A DNA stretch of 64,000 nucleotides from Pontimicrobium sp. SW4 (GTDB taxonomy: Bacteria; Bacteroidota; Bacteroidia; Flavobacteriales; Flavobacteriaceae): positions 248,001 through 312,000 of the forward strand of contig NZ_CP157199.1 of the NCBI RefSeq assembly GCF_039954625.1, read 5' to 3'. Under the pieces are notes generated by a model. The model did no database searches and had not been told where the DNA came from. It was given only the letters and a program-made list of their open reading frames with translations. Below are positions 44,829 to 53,441 of the stretch, piece by piece. A program made the translations under genes and the position numbers. How positions within the stretch are numbered: the first letter of the stretch is position 1; each line of letters starts with the position of its first letter.

Positions 44829-44910
44829 TACTCAAGGTGGGAATCGAACCCACACTTCCAAAGAAACTGGATTTTGAATCCAGCGCGTCTACCAATTCCG
44901 CCACTTGAGC
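44829..44910 (-). tRNA. tRNA-Leu (anticodon CAA)
   Basis: On the minus strand the sequence folds as a class II tRNA of 82 bases: acceptor GCTCAAG with CTTGAGT, anticodon stem CTGGA/TCCAG with loop TTCAAAA, a variable arm, and T arm GTGGGTTCGATTCCCAC. The middle of the loop gives anticodon CAA, so it reads UUG codons. Position 1:72 is a G-T pair, and CCA is not encoded. It sits between convergent export operon and divergent prs. Confidence 0.93.
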
Positions 44911-44975
44911 AAAACGGACAGCAAAAATAAAAAATAAATTCACTCCTTACTATTAAAATAGTAGCTTTTATCCTT

Positions 44976-45003
44976 TTGGAATTCAAATAAATCCCTAAAT
45001 TTG
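44976..45003 (+). promoter_or_regulatory. Promoter of prs-rplY
   Basis: TTG at 44976-44978 within TTTTG, a 17-base spacer, and TAAATTTG at 44996-45003. This is a perfect TAnnTTTG box with a plausible -33 box. The prs ATG follows at 45057, leaving a leader of about 45 bases. Confidence 0.65.
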
Positions 45004-45056
45004 CACCTCATTAAAAATAAGTAGTATTTTTTCGACTCATTAACAAATAGTTAGTC

Positions 45057-45998
45057 ATGACAAAAATTAAAACACAAGCCAAAATATTTGCCTGTACCCA
45101 AAGTACCGAGCTAGCTAAAAATATAGCTAAAGCTTATGGTGAAGATTTAGGTAATGTAATTACATCTACTTATAGTGATGGAGAGTTTCAGCCTTCTTTT
45201 GAAGAATCGGTGAGAGGTGCTAGAGTATTTCTTATCGGGTCTACACATCCTGGACCTCAAAATTTAATGGAGCTATTGTTAATGTTAGATGCTGCAAAAC
45301 GAGCTTCTGCAAGACATATCACAGCAGTTATACCATATTTTGGATGGGCAAGACAAGATAGAAAAGACAAACCAAGAGTACCAATTGCAGCTAAGTTAGT
45401 TGCAAAAATGCTTGAAACTGCTGGAGCAACTAGAATTATTACAATGGATTTGCATGCAGATCAAATTCAAGGGTTTTTTGAAAAACCTGTCGATCATTTA
45501 TTTGCTTCAACTATATTTTTACCTTATTTAAAAGGTTTAAACCTTGATAATTTAACTATTGCTTCTCCAGATATGGGTGGTTCTAAGAGAGCTTACGCAT
45601 ATTCTAAAGCCTTAGAGAGTGATGTAGTGATCTGTTATAAGCAACGTGCAAAGGCAAACGTAATTTCACACATGGAATTAATTGGCAATGTAGAAGGGAA
45701 AAATGTTGTACTTGCCGATGATATGGTAGATACAGCAGGAACACTTACAAAAGCGGCCGATTTGATGATGGAAAGGGGAGCGTTAAGTGTAAGAGCAATT
45801 TGTACACATCCAATTTTATCTGGAAATGCTTACGAGCGTATAGAAAATTCAAAATTAGAAGAATTAATCGTAACCGATTCTATTCCGTTATCACAAGAAA
45901 GTAAAAAAATAAGAGTATTAAGTTGTGCTAATTTATTTGCCGATGTTATGCATAAAGTACATCATAACAAATCTATCAGTTCAAAATTTATAATGTAA
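45057..45998 (+). CDS. prs: Ribose-phosphate pyrophosphokinase
   Basis: A 313-residue PRPP synthetase, the standard length of class I enzymes. It makes PRPP from ribose 5-phosphate and ATP for nucleotide, His and Trp synthesis. Seen: FSDGE-like TYSDGEFQPSF near residue 40, YFGWARQDRK (ATP flexible loop) near 97, DLHADQIQGFF (metal-binding) near 130, SPDMGGSKRA near 172 and the PRPP motif VVLADDMVDTAGT near 218. Followed by rplY after 26 bases, a common order in Bacteroidota. Confidence 0.97.
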   Translation: MTKIKTQAKIFACTQSTELAKNIAKAYGEDLGNVITSTYSDGEFQPSFEESVRGARVFLIGSTHPGPQNLMELLLMLDAAKRASARHITAVIPYFGWARQDRKDKPRVPIAAKLVAKMLETAGATRIITMDLHADQIQGFFEKPVDHLFASTIFLPYLKGLNLDNLTIASPDMGGSKRAYAYSKALESDVVICYKQRAKANVISHMELIGNVEGKNVVLADDMVDTAGTLTKAADLMMERGALSVRAICTHPILSGNAYERIENSKLEELIVTDSIPLSQESKKIRVLSCANLFADVMHKVHHNKSISSKFIM

Positions 45999-46024
45999 AC
46001 AATTAATTAATATACAATTTCAAA

Positions 46025-46663
46025 ATGAAATCAATTACAATCAATGGATCGAAAAGAGAAAGCGTGGGCAAAAAAGCAACAAAAGCCTTACGTAATGCTG
46101 GAGAGGTTCCTTGCGTATTATACGGAGGAGACAAACCAGTACATTTCTCAGCAAATGAATTGGCATTCTCTAAACTGGTATATACGCCTAATGCGCATAC
46201 AGTTGTGATTGCTTTAGACGGTGAAAAGTATGATGCGGTTTTACAAGACCTTCAATTTCACCCAGTAACAGATAAAATTTTACACGTAGATTTTTATCAA
46301 TTATTCGAAAATAAAGAAATAGCAATGGATATTCCTGTACGTATTGTAGGGAATTCTATTGGAGTAAAAAATGGAGGTAATTTAAGAAGAAATAGACGTA
46401 AGCTTAGAGTAAAAGCTTTACCTACAAATCTTCCAGATTTTATTGAAGCAGATATTACTAAACTAAAAATAGGAAGTAAGCTTTATATTACTGAATTAGA
46501 AAATGAAGGGTATAGATTTCTACACCCAGATAATACAGTAGTATGTCAAGTGAAGCGTTCTAGAGTTTCAGTAGATATTGATGAGGATGAAGATGAAGAA
46601 GGCGTGGAAGGAGCGACTGATGGAGCAACAGAAGCACCTACTGCAGAAGCTACTCAAGAATAA
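46025..46663 (+). CDS. rplY: 50S ribosomal protein L25 (Ctc/TL5 type)
   Basis: A 212-residue long form of L25, which binds 5S rRNA. The N-terminal L25 domain ([30 protein letters not shown], quoted in part: [19 protein letters not shown]) is followed by the C-terminal beta domain from about residue 95 and an acidic, Ala/Thr/Glu-rich tail from about 180 (DEDEDEEG). The tail is normal for the long bacterial form. Co-transcribed with prs and ended by a perfect hairpin terminator. Confidence 0.95.
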   Translation: MKSITINGSKRESVGKKATKALRNAGEVPCVLYGGDKPVHFSANELAFSKLVYTPNAHTVVIALDGEKYDAVLQDLQFHPVTDKILHVDFYQLFENKEIAMDIPVRIVGNSIGVKNGGNLRRNRRKLRVKALPTNLPDFIEADITKLKIGSKLYITELENEGYRFLHPDNTVVCQVKRSRVSVDIDEDEDEEGVEGATDGATEAPTAEATQE

Positions 46664-46692
46664 CAATTATTATATTCATGTAATAAAATTAA

Positions 46693-46722
46693 AAGCATCC
46701 TGTTAATTCAGGATGCTTTTTT
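46693..46722 (+). terminator. Terminator after rplY
   Basis: AAGCATCCTG (46693-46702) and CAGGATGCTT (46709-46718) form a perfect 10-bp stem with a 6-base loop, followed by a T run. A textbook intrinsic terminator. Confidence 0.9.
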
Positions 46723-46747
46723 ATTTTTACAATATATACTAAGTTAT

Positions 46748-47380
46748 ATGTGTAAATTTTTTAATTGGATTTTCGAAAAAAAGAAGCAATCTTTTAAAGA
46801 AGATAAAACAATAATGAAAAAGTTTTTAATAGTTGGTTTAGGTAATATTGGCGAAAAATACCATAACACAAGACATAATATTGGATTTAAAATACTTGAT
46901 TTTTTTGCAACCGAAGAGACGTTGGTTTTTAAAACAGAAAAACTAGCCGATAGAGCAGAATACAAATTAAAAGGGAGGACTTTTATTTTTTTAAAACCAA
47001 ATACATTTATGAATTTAAGTGGAAAAGCAGTTAAGTATTGGTTAGAAAAAGAAAAAATTCCTTTAGATAACTTATTAGTTATTACAGATGATTTAAACCT
47101 CCCTTTTGGAACATTAAGATTAAAAACAAAAGGAAGCGATGGAGGACATAATGGACTGAAGGATATTCAGGAAAAATTAAGCACAACTAAGTACAATAGA
47201 TTTAGATTTGGTATTAGTGACGATTTTGGAAAAGGTCGACAAGTTGACTATGTTTTAGGGGAATGGACTCAAGAGGAAAGCGAAAAATTAGATGAACGAC
47301 TAAGCAAAAGTATAGAGATAATTAAGTCATTTGCGCTATCTGGAATGAATAACACGATGAACGGATTTAACGGTAAATAA
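46748..47380 (+). CDS. pth: Peptidyl-tRNA hydrolase
   Basis: A 210-residue peptidyl-tRNA hydrolase, which frees tRNA from stalled peptides. Core motifs: FLIVGLGNIGEKYHNTRHNIGF with catalytic His in NTRHNIGF (near residue 41), LKPNTFMNLSG near 85, DDLNLPFG near 115 and GSDGGHNGLKDI near 130. A basic and hydrophobic N-terminal extension of 22 residues precedes the usual start; if the second ATG (46814) is used the length is the typical 188. It has its own unit after the rplY terminator. Confidence 0.93.
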   Translation: MCKFFNWIFEKKKQSFKEDKTIMKKFLIVGLGNIGEKYHNTRHNIGFKILDFFATEETLVFKTEKLADRAEYKLKGRTFIFLKPNTFMNLSGKAVKYWLEKEKIPLDNLLVITDDLNLPFGTLRLKTKGSDGGHNGLKDIQEKLSTTKYNRFRFGISDDFGKGRQVDYVLGEWTQEESEKLDERLSKSIEIIKSFALSGMNNTMNGFNGK

Positions 47381-47428
47381 AAAAAATGGTAACTTTACAA
47401 CTGCTTTAAATGATTTAACCTAAGGAAT

Positions 47429-49414
47429 ATGGACTTCAAGAAAACTACATTTAGCATTCTGTTTTTTAGTTTTTTATTATCAACTGTAGTAACATTTGCC
47501 CAAGAAAAAGAGCCAGAGCGTTGTGCTACAGACGAGTATAACAAAATGTTATTAAAAGACAACCCAAACATGATGGGTAGCAAAGCGTTTGAACAGCAAC
47601 TTAGCAAGCAAATCCAATTAAATAATATAAAAAGAAGTGGTATTAATTCGTCTTCAAATAGGAGAGTAGTTTATACTATTCCTGTAGTGGTTCATGTTAT
47701 TCATAATGGAGAGGCTATTGGTGTTGAAACTAATATTTCTGATGCTCAAGTTCTTTCTCAAATACAAGTGTTAAATGAAGATTTTAGAAGACTTTCTGGT
47801 ACAAGAGGTTTTAACACACATCCAGATGGAGCAGATGTTGAGGTAGAATTCTGTTTAGCACAACAAACACCAGATGGCTGTGTTACCAATGGGATTAATA
47901 GAATAGATATGTCTGCAGTAAGTACTACATGGTCTGGACCTGGTGGTAATACAGATACTGTTTTAAAACCAGCTACAATTTGGGATGCTTCTAAATATTT
48001 AAATATGTGGTCTGTTAAGTTTTCAAACAGCGGTAATTTAGGATTTGCGCAGTTTCCTGGAGGTCCTGCCATTAGTGATGGTGTTGTGATTGGGTATCAA
48101 TATTTCGGTACGGAGGATGATCCAAGTGTGACTTTACCTGACTCTGATCCACGCTTTAATTTAGGAAGAACTGCAACACACGAAGTAGGTCATTATTTAG
48201 GGCTATTCCATACTTTTCAAGGCGGTTGTTCTGAAATAGATGGAGGAGATTTATGCGCTGATACTCCAGCTGTAGCAAGCTCAGGCTCTAATGCAAACAT
48301 ATGTAATACTGGAAATGATTCTTGTCCTACACCTGCAGGATTCCCAGATATGGTTGAGAACTATATGGATTATAGCCAAGACTCATGTATGAATGTGTTT
48401 ACAAATGATCAAAAAGTAAGAGTTGTAGCTACTCTAACAGGGTCTGCGAACAGACCAACAACAATAACTTCAAATGTCTGCACACCATTGGCTTCGGTTA
48501 ATGATGATGGTAGTGTGCAAATAGAAGGTGTTGCAATCGAAGAATGTGGCTTTAACGTAACACCTTCTATAAGGATTACTAACTGGGGTACAATAACCTT
48601 AACTTCAGCTTTAATTACTTATGATGAAGATGGAGGAACTGCATCCAACTATAATTGGTCAGGGTCTTTAGATTATGGTGAATTTGAAGTAGTTAATTTA
48701 CCAGTAATTGTTTCTTCTTCTGGAAATCACACATTTAATGTGTCTATATCCAATCCGAATGGGAATACAGATTTAAGAAGTTGTAATGATGATGATAGTG
48801 CTGCATTTAGTATAGATCAATCTTATGCCAGTACAACTCAAGTACATTTAACTTTAACTCCAGATAGTTTTGGTAGTGAGATAACATGGGAATTCAGAGA
48901 TTCTGGAAATAACCTACTTAATAATGGAGGCCCTTATACTGATGGGAATACTGATGTAATAAACGAATCGTTTAATGTGGTAGCTAATGAGTGTTACACA
49001 TTTACTATTTTTGATGCACCTGGTGATGGAATTTGTTGTGATTTTGGAACAGGTTCTTATGAATTAAAAGCAGATGATAATACAGTGATTGTTTCTGGTG
49101 GAGACTATGGAGCTTCTGAAACAACTAAGGTTTCAACTATGGTAACTCTTCGCGGGAATAAGTATTTTGTTGATAACAGAATAAGTATTTACCCAAACCC
49201 AACAAATAGTATTTTAAACATAAAATTAGCTAATAGGAATGATTTACCTGATGCATACAAAGTATATAATTTATTAGGTCAGTTAGTAAAAGAAAATCAA
49301 GTAAAAAATACTTCACAACTTAATGTAGATGTTTCTAGTTTAAGTAATGGGTTGTATTTTATTAAAGTTATAAAAAATGGAGCTTCCTTATCGCTACCGT
49401 TTATAAAAAAATAA
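47429..49414 (+). CDS. M43-family zinc metalloprotease secreted by T9SS
   Basis: A 661-residue secreted protease. Signal peptide to about residue 25 (FSILFFSFLLSTVVTFAQ). The metzincin zinc motif is HEVGHYLGLFH near residue 252, with the Met-turn region around NYMDYSQDSCMNVF near 310, as in pappalysin-like (M43) enzymes. After about residue 345 come beta-sandwich modules (CARDB-like, then a Cys-rich LTLTPDSFGSEITWEFRD module) and a C-terminal type A sorting domain (IYPNPTNSILNIK, VYNLLGQLV, LSNGLYFIKV). It should be exported through the type IX system and anchored or released at the surface. Confidence 0.92.
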   Translation: MDFKKTTFSILFFSFLLSTVVTFAQEKEPERCATDEYNKMLLKDNPNMMGSKAFEQQLSKQIQLNNIKRSGINSSSNRRVVYTIPVVVHVIHNGEAIGVETNISDAQVLSQIQVLNEDFRRLSGTRGFNTHPDGADVEVEFCLAQQTPDGCVTNGINRIDMSAVSTTWSGPGGNTDTVLKPATIWDASKYLNMWSVKFSNSGNLGFAQFPGGPAISDGVVIGYQYFGTEDDPSVTLPDSDPRFNLGRTATHEVGHYLGLFHTFQGGCSEIDGGDLCADTPAVASSGSNANICNTGNDSCPTPAGFPDMVENYMDYSQDSCMNVFTNDQKVRVVATLTGSANRPTTITSNVCTPLASVNDDGSVQIEGVAIEECGFNVTPSIRITNWGTITLTSALITYDEDGGTASNYNWSGSLDYGEFEVVNLPVIVSSSGNHTFNVSISNPNGNTDLRSCNDDDSAAFSIDQSYASTTQVHLTLTPDSFGSEITWEFRDSGNNLLNNGGPYTDGNTDVINESFNVVANECYTFTIFDAPGDGICCDFGTGSYELKADDNTVIVSGGDYGASETTKVSTMVTLRGNKYFVDNRISIYPNPTNSILNIKLANRNDLPDAYKVYNLLGQLVKENQVKNTSQLNVDVSSLSNGLYFIKVIKNGASLSLPFIKK

Positions 49415-49437
49415 CGTGTTTTTACTAACATATTATC

Positions 49438-49445
49438 TAATTTTG
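49438..49445 (+). promoter_or_regulatory. Promoter -7 element for ribF (TAATTTTG)
   Basis: A perfect TAnnTTTG match 16 bases before the TTG start of ribF, followed by AAGGA at 49451-49455 as a possible ribosome-binding site. The AAGGA spacing of 5 bases helps to fix the TTG start. Confidence 0.5.
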
Positions 49446-49460
49446 TAAAAAAGGAATTAG

Positions 49461-50393
49461 TTGAAAATTAAGACCACTTTAGAAGCTTACCCTAAAAAAG
49501 ATTCAGTAGTAACAATTGGCACCTTTGATGGTGTACATATTGGTCATCAAAAAATAATCAGTCGACTTGTTGAAATTTCTAGAAAAGAAAATTTACAAGC
49601 CGTTGTGCTTACATTCTTCCCTCATCCTAGAATGGTGTTACAAAAGGATACAAACATTAAATTGATTAATACCATAGATGAGAAGTCACAATTATTAGAA
49701 AATTTAGGGATAGACCATCTAGTAATACACAAATTTACCAAAGACTTTTCTCGATTAGGAGCCATAGAATTTGTTAGAGATATTTTAGTGAATAAGCTTA
49801 GTGTTAAACATATTATTATTGGCTACGATCATAGGTTTGGAAGAAATAGAAATGCAAATGTTGACAATTTAAGAGAATATGGAGAGGTTTATAATTTTCG
49901 AATCACAGAAATATCGGCACAAGAGATTAATGAAGTTGCTGTAAGCTCTACAAAAGTTAGAAAAGCATTAAATGCTGGGGATATTGAAATTGCGAATGCT
50001 TTTTTGGGCTATAATTTCATGCTCACAGGAACAGTTGTAGAGGGTAAAAATCTTGGAAAAGAAATTGGTTTTCCAACAGCAAACCTTAATATTGAAGAAA
50101 CTTATAAGCTTATTCCTAAAAATGGGTCATATGTAGTTAAATCAATTATAGATAGTATAACCATTTACGGAATGATGAATATAGGAAACAATCCTACCGT
50201 AAATGGAGAAAAACAAACTATTGAGGTTCATTTTTTTAATTTCGGTAAAAATATTTATAATAAAAAAATACAAGTAGAGCTTTTAAAAAGACTAAGAGAT
50301 GAAGAAAAGTTTAGCTCAATAGATGCTTTAAAAGAACAACTACATAAAGATAAAGATATTAGCTTAAATTTTTTAGAGCATAACAATGCTTAA
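49461..50393 (+). CDS. ribF: Bifunctional riboflavin kinase/FAD synthetase
   Basis: A 310-residue enzyme that makes FMN and FAD. The FAD synthetase half has VTIGTFDGVHIGHQ near residue 20 and GYDHRFGRNR near 125; the kinase half has GKNLGKEIGFPTANL near 195 and IGNNPTVNGEKQTIEVHFF near 245. Start is TTG 49461: no in-frame ATG lies near the expected N-terminus, and an AAGGA sits just upstream. It overlaps the HTTM gene by 8 bases. No FMN riboswitch fits in the 46 bases upstream. Confidence 0.95.
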   Translation: MKIKTTLEAYPKKDSVVTIGTFDGVHIGHQKIISRLVEISRKENLQAVVLTFFPHPRMVLQKDTNIKLINTIDEKSQLLENLGIDHLVIHKFTKDFSRLGAIEFVRDILVNKLSVKHIIIGYDHRFGRNRNANVDNLREYGEVYNFRITEISAQEINEVAVSSTKVRKALNAGDIEIANAFLGYNFMLTGTVVEGKNLGKEIGFPTANLNIEETYKLIPKNGSYVVKSIIDSITIYGMMNIGNNPTVNGEKQTIEVHFFNFGKNIYNKKIQVELLKRLRDEEKFSSIDALKEQLHKDKDISLNFLEHNNA

Positions 50394-51705
50394 TAAGTTT
50401 TTATTCAAACCAATAGATAATAGCGCATTAATTGTGTTTAGAATTCTATTTGGCTTTCTTATTTCTTTAGAATCTTTTGGTGCCATAGTTTCTGGTTGGG
50501 TACATCAAGCTTTAGTTGAACCTAAATACACGTTTTCATTTATTGGTTTTGAATGGTTGCAGCCACTTCCAGATTTTTGGATGTATGTGTATTATGCAAT
50601 AATGGGAGTTTGTGGCTTATTGGTAATGGTAGGTTATAAGTATCGATGGAGTATTATATCGTTTGCAGTTTTATGGTCTGGAACTTATTTCATGCAAAAA
50701 ACGTCATATAATAATCATTACTATTTATTAATTCTGTTAAGTGTTTTTATGGTAGTAGTACCTGCAAATACTAGACTTTCATTAGATTCTAAAAACAACT
50801 CAAGCATCCAAAGTAATATAATGCCAAATTGGTGTGCATTGATTTTTATTATTCAAATGTGGATAGTATATACTTGCGCATCCATAGCAAAATTGTACCC
50901 AGATTGGTTAGATACATCAGTTATTGAAATTTTAGTGAAGTCTAAAAAAGACTATTTCATTATAGGTAATTTGCTGCAAAAAAAATGGATGCACTACATC
51001 ATCGCATATTTTGGAATAATTTTCGATTTAGTTATTGTGCCATTATTACTCTGGAAACAAAGCCGAAAGTATGCTTTTTTAGTAACCATTGTATTTCATC
51101 TATTTAATTCTATAGTTTTTCAAATAGGGATATTTCCATATATGTCTTTGGCTTTGTGTGTATTCTTTTTTGAACCTAAAACCATAAGGAAAATATTCCT
51201 TAAAAAGCTAAAATCTATTGAGAGTAAAAAAGAAACAGTCTTTAAAAAATCAAATTTCATAAAAATAGTATTTATCTCTTATTTTGTTGTTCAATTAGTG
51301 TTACCACTACGTCATTGGGTTATTAAAGGTGATGTACTTTGGACAGAAGAAGGTCATCGATTATCTTGGAGAATGATGTTAAGAGCAAGACAAGGTATAA
51401 TTTCATTTAGAGTTATAGATAAGGAAAACAATCAAGCTATTCCAATTCAATTAGATACTTATTTAACTTATAAGCAACAAAGAAATTTTGCGACCAAGCC
51501 AGATATGATTTGGCAATTCTCACAATTTATAAAAAAGATATATAAAGAAGAAGTGAATAGAGATGTTATGGTATTTGTTGACTGTCAAATTAAAGTAAAT
51601 GGGAAGCCTTTTAAACCATTTATAGATCCTAAGGTTGATTTAGCTTCTGTAAAGTGGAATGCTTTTAAACATTCACCATGGATTTTACCATCAAAACAAG
51701 ATTGA
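50386..51705 (+). CDS. HTTM-domain membrane protein (gamma-carboxylase-like)
   Basis: A 439-residue membrane protein of the HTTM group, distant relatives of vitamin K-dependent gamma-carboxylase. About six to eight hydrophobic segments fill residues 10-285 (for example FRILFGFLISLESFG, YKYRWSIISFAVLW, IFQIGIFPYMSLALCVFF in part). A soluble C-terminal part follows from about 305 (RHWVIKGDVLWTEEGHRLSW). Bacterial HTTM proteins have no settled function. It overlaps ribF by 8 bases and is common at this locus in the family. Confidence 0.82.
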   Translation: MLNKFLFKPIDNSALIVFRILFGFLISLESFGAIVSGWVHQALVEPKYTFSFIGFEWLQPLPDFWMYVYYAIMGVCGLLVMVGYKYRWSIISFAVLWSGTYFMQKTSYNNHYYLLILLSVFMVVVPANTRLSLDSKNNSSIQSNIMPNWCALIFIIQMWIVYTCASIAKLYPDWLDTSVIEILVKSKKDYFIIGNLLQKKWMHYIIAYFGIIFDLVIVPLLLWKQSRKYAFLVTIVFHLFNSIVFQIGIFPYMSLALCVFFFEPKTIRKIFLKKLKSIESKKETVFKKSNFIKIVFISYFVVQLVLPLRHWVIKGDVLWTEEGHRLSWRMMLRARQGIISFRVIDKENNQAIPIQLDTYLTYKQQRNFATKPDMIWQFSQFIKKIYKEEVNRDVMVFVDCQIKVNGKPFKPFIDPKVDLASVKWNAFKHSPWILPSKQD

Positions 51706-51730
51706 TTTTCTTTGTAATTCCGTAAATTTG
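51702..51730 (+). promoter_or_regulatory. Promoter of serS
   Basis: TTG 51702-51704, an 18-base spacer and a perfect TAAATTTG at 51723-51730. The -33 box overlaps the stop codon of the HTTM gene. The serS ATG is at 51751. Confidence 0.6.
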
Positions 51731-51750
51731 TTGCTTAAATTTTTTACTCA

Positions 51751-53022
51751 ATGTTACAAGTTCCTTTTATTAGAGAAAACCAAGATTTGGTAATAACACG
51801 TTTAGCAAAAAGAAATATTGATGCAAAACAAATGATTGCCGAAGTGATTACTCTAGATGAAAATCGCAGAACCATACAAACTCAATTAGATAATACTTTG
51901 GCAGAATCTAATGCGCTTTCTAAAGAGATTGGTATGTTGTATAAATCTGGACAAGCCGATAAAGCTAATATTTTAAAGGAAAAAACATTGTTGCTTAAAG
52001 AAGACTCAAAACAACTAACGGAAGACTTAAATACCATAGTTTCACAGTTGGAAGAAGTGCTTTTCAAGATTCCAAATGTGCCACATGAATCTGTTCCATC
52101 TGGAAATACCGATGAAGATAACGAAGAAGTATTTAGAGAAGGTGATATCCCTGTTTTGCATAAGAATGCCTTGCCACATTGGGAGCTAGCTAAAAAATAC
52201 GATATCATTGATTTTGAACTAGGAAATAAAATTACAGGTGCAGGTTTTCCAGTATATAAAGGAAAAGGAGCAAAACTACAACGTGCACTTATTTGGTACT
52301 TTTTAGACAAAAATACAGCAGCTGGTTACCAGGAAGTGCAAGTGCCACATCTAGTAAATGAAGCATCAGGCTTTGGAACAGGTCAATTACCGGATAAAGA
52401 AGGGCAAATGTACCATGTAACTGGAGATAATTTGTATTTAATACCAACAGCCGAAGTACCTGCAACCAATATTTTTAGAGACGAACTTTTAAAAGAAGAT
52501 GAACTACCAAAAGCCTTAACAGGCTACACGCCTTGTTTTCGTCGTGAAGCAGGGAGCTATGGAGCACATGTAAGAGGATTAAATAGGCTGCATCAATTTG
52601 ATAAAGTAGAGATTTTAAGAGTTGAACATCCAACACGCTCATATCAAGCACTTGATGAAATGGTAGAGCATGTAAAGTCTATTTTGCAAGAGTTAAAGCT
52701 TCCTTACAGAATTTTAAGATTATGTGGTGGAGATCTTGGGTTTACATCGGCACTTACATACGATTTTGAAGTATTTTCAACAGCGCAAGATAGATGGTTA
52801 GAAATTTCGTCGGTATCAAATTTTGAAACATTTCAAGCGAATCGTTTAAAATTGCGTTTTAAAAATAGTAACGGTAAAAGTGAGCTAGCACATACTTTAA
52901 ATGGAAGCTCTTTAGCATTACCTCGTGTACTAGCTGGAATTTTAGAGAACTGTCAAATAGAAAAAGGAATTAAAATTCCAGACGTTTTAGTACCTTATAC
53001 TGGCTTTACATTTATAGATTAA
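51751..53022 (+). CDS. serS: Seryl-tRNA synthetase
   Basis: A 423-residue class II synthetase that charges tRNA-Ser. The N-terminal coiled-coil arm covers about 30-100 (LDNTLAESNALSKEI). Catalytic motifs: QVPHLVNEASGFGTGQLP (motif 1 region) near 195, TGYTPCFRREAGSYG (motif 2) near 260, and LNGSSLALPRVLAGILEN (motif 3) near 388. Length and motifs are normal. It has its own promoter and is followed by a long non-standard intergenic region. Confidence 0.97.
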   Translation: MLQVPFIRENQDLVITRLAKRNIDAKQMIAEVITLDENRRTIQTQLDNTLAESNALSKEIGMLYKSGQADKANILKEKTLLLKEDSKQLTEDLNTIVSQLEEVLFKIPNVPHESVPSGNTDEDNEEVFREGDIPVLHKNALPHWELAKKYDIIDFELGNKITGAGFPVYKGKGAKLQRALIWYFLDKNTAAGYQEVQVPHLVNEASGFGTGQLPDKEGQMYHVTGDNLYLIPTAEVPATNIFRDELLKEDELPKALTGYTPCFRREAGSYGAHVRGLNRLHQFDKVEILRVEHPTRSYQALDEMVEHVKSILQELKLPYRILRLCGGDLGFTSALTYDFEVFSTAQDRWLEISSVSNFETFQANRLKLRFKNSNGKSELAHTLNGSSLALPRVLAGILENCQIEKGIKIPDVLVPYTGFTFID

Positions 53023-53041
53023 TTCAACTTTCTAGAATCAA

Positions 53042-53084
53042 ATTGAAATGTTAAAATTTAACATTTCAATCGTTAAAATGTAAC
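53042..53084. promoter_or_regulatory. Palindrome and tandem 13-mers, possible operator
   Basis: ATTGAAATGTTAAA (53042-53055), one central A, and TTTAACATTTCAAT (53057-53070) form a perfect 14-bp palindrome. Within it GTTAAAATTTAAC (53050-53062) recurs as GTTAAAATGTAAC (53072-53084), one mismatch, 22 bases apart. There is no T run after the palindrome, so a protein-binding site is more likely than a terminator for serS. Confidence 0.45.
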
Positions 53085-53180
53085 AAAAACTCGTTGTTTG
53101 ACGAATTTTTTATCTTTTTTCTTTGATTTTTGAAAAAAAATGCTGAAGTTAGTAGCACCAAATCTAATTAACCTACAGTT

Positions 53181-53252
53181 ATGAAAAATTTTAAACGAAT
53201 ATTTCTATTGGTAACCCTTGTGGTACTGGTAGTTCAAGTAATTTTTAATTAA
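53181..53252 (+). CDS. Possible 23-residue single-span membrane peptide
   Basis: ATG at 53181 opens a 23-codon frame ending TAA at 53250-53252: a basic start (MKNFKR) followed by an unbroken hydrophobic run (IFLLVTLVVLVV) and QVIFN. It looks like a tiny membrane peptide, like type I toxin or small regulatory peptides. It lies alone in 419 bases between serS and the TPR gene, after a palindromic repeat pair and before a strong terminator. No clear promoter box or Shine-Dalgarno is seen. It could also be a non-coding RNA with a chance frame. Confidence 0.4.
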   Translation: MKNFKRIFLLVTLVVLVVQVIFN

Positions 53253-53360
53253 AAAGAACCCAAATCGATATAACTCCCTTAAGATATCTAAAATGCCACA
53301 ACAGGATAATTGAATCATTTTGAAAAAACATGATTAATAGCACATTTATTTTGGATGGTT

Positions 53361-53390
53361 ATGCCTGAACTTCGGTTCAGGCATTTTTTT
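53361..53390 (+). terminator. Strong terminator of the small unit before the TPR gene
   Basis: ATGCCTGAAC (53361-53370), tetraloop TTCG, GTTCAGGCAT (53375-53384), then a run of T to 53390. A perfect 10-bp stem with a stable loop. It shows that a transcript ends here before the TPR gene starts. Confidence 0.92.
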
Positions 53391-53441
53391 ATTAAAATAT
53401 TCACAATATCTAAAACTCACATTTATTATATTTACAGAGCT

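Noticed and set aside
44768..44986. Minus-strand reading frame of 72 codons over the tRNA
   Set aside because: It covers tRNA-Leu and the terminator; a shadow of RNA gene sequence.
49415..49460. FMN riboswitch before ribF
   Set aside because: The gap of 46 bases is too short for the element, and none of its conserved segments is present.
53355..53441. N-terminal extension of the TPR protein from ATG 53355
   Set aside because: The extension would be translated from the terminator stem-loop at 53361-53390, and the signal peptide starts at ATG 53442.
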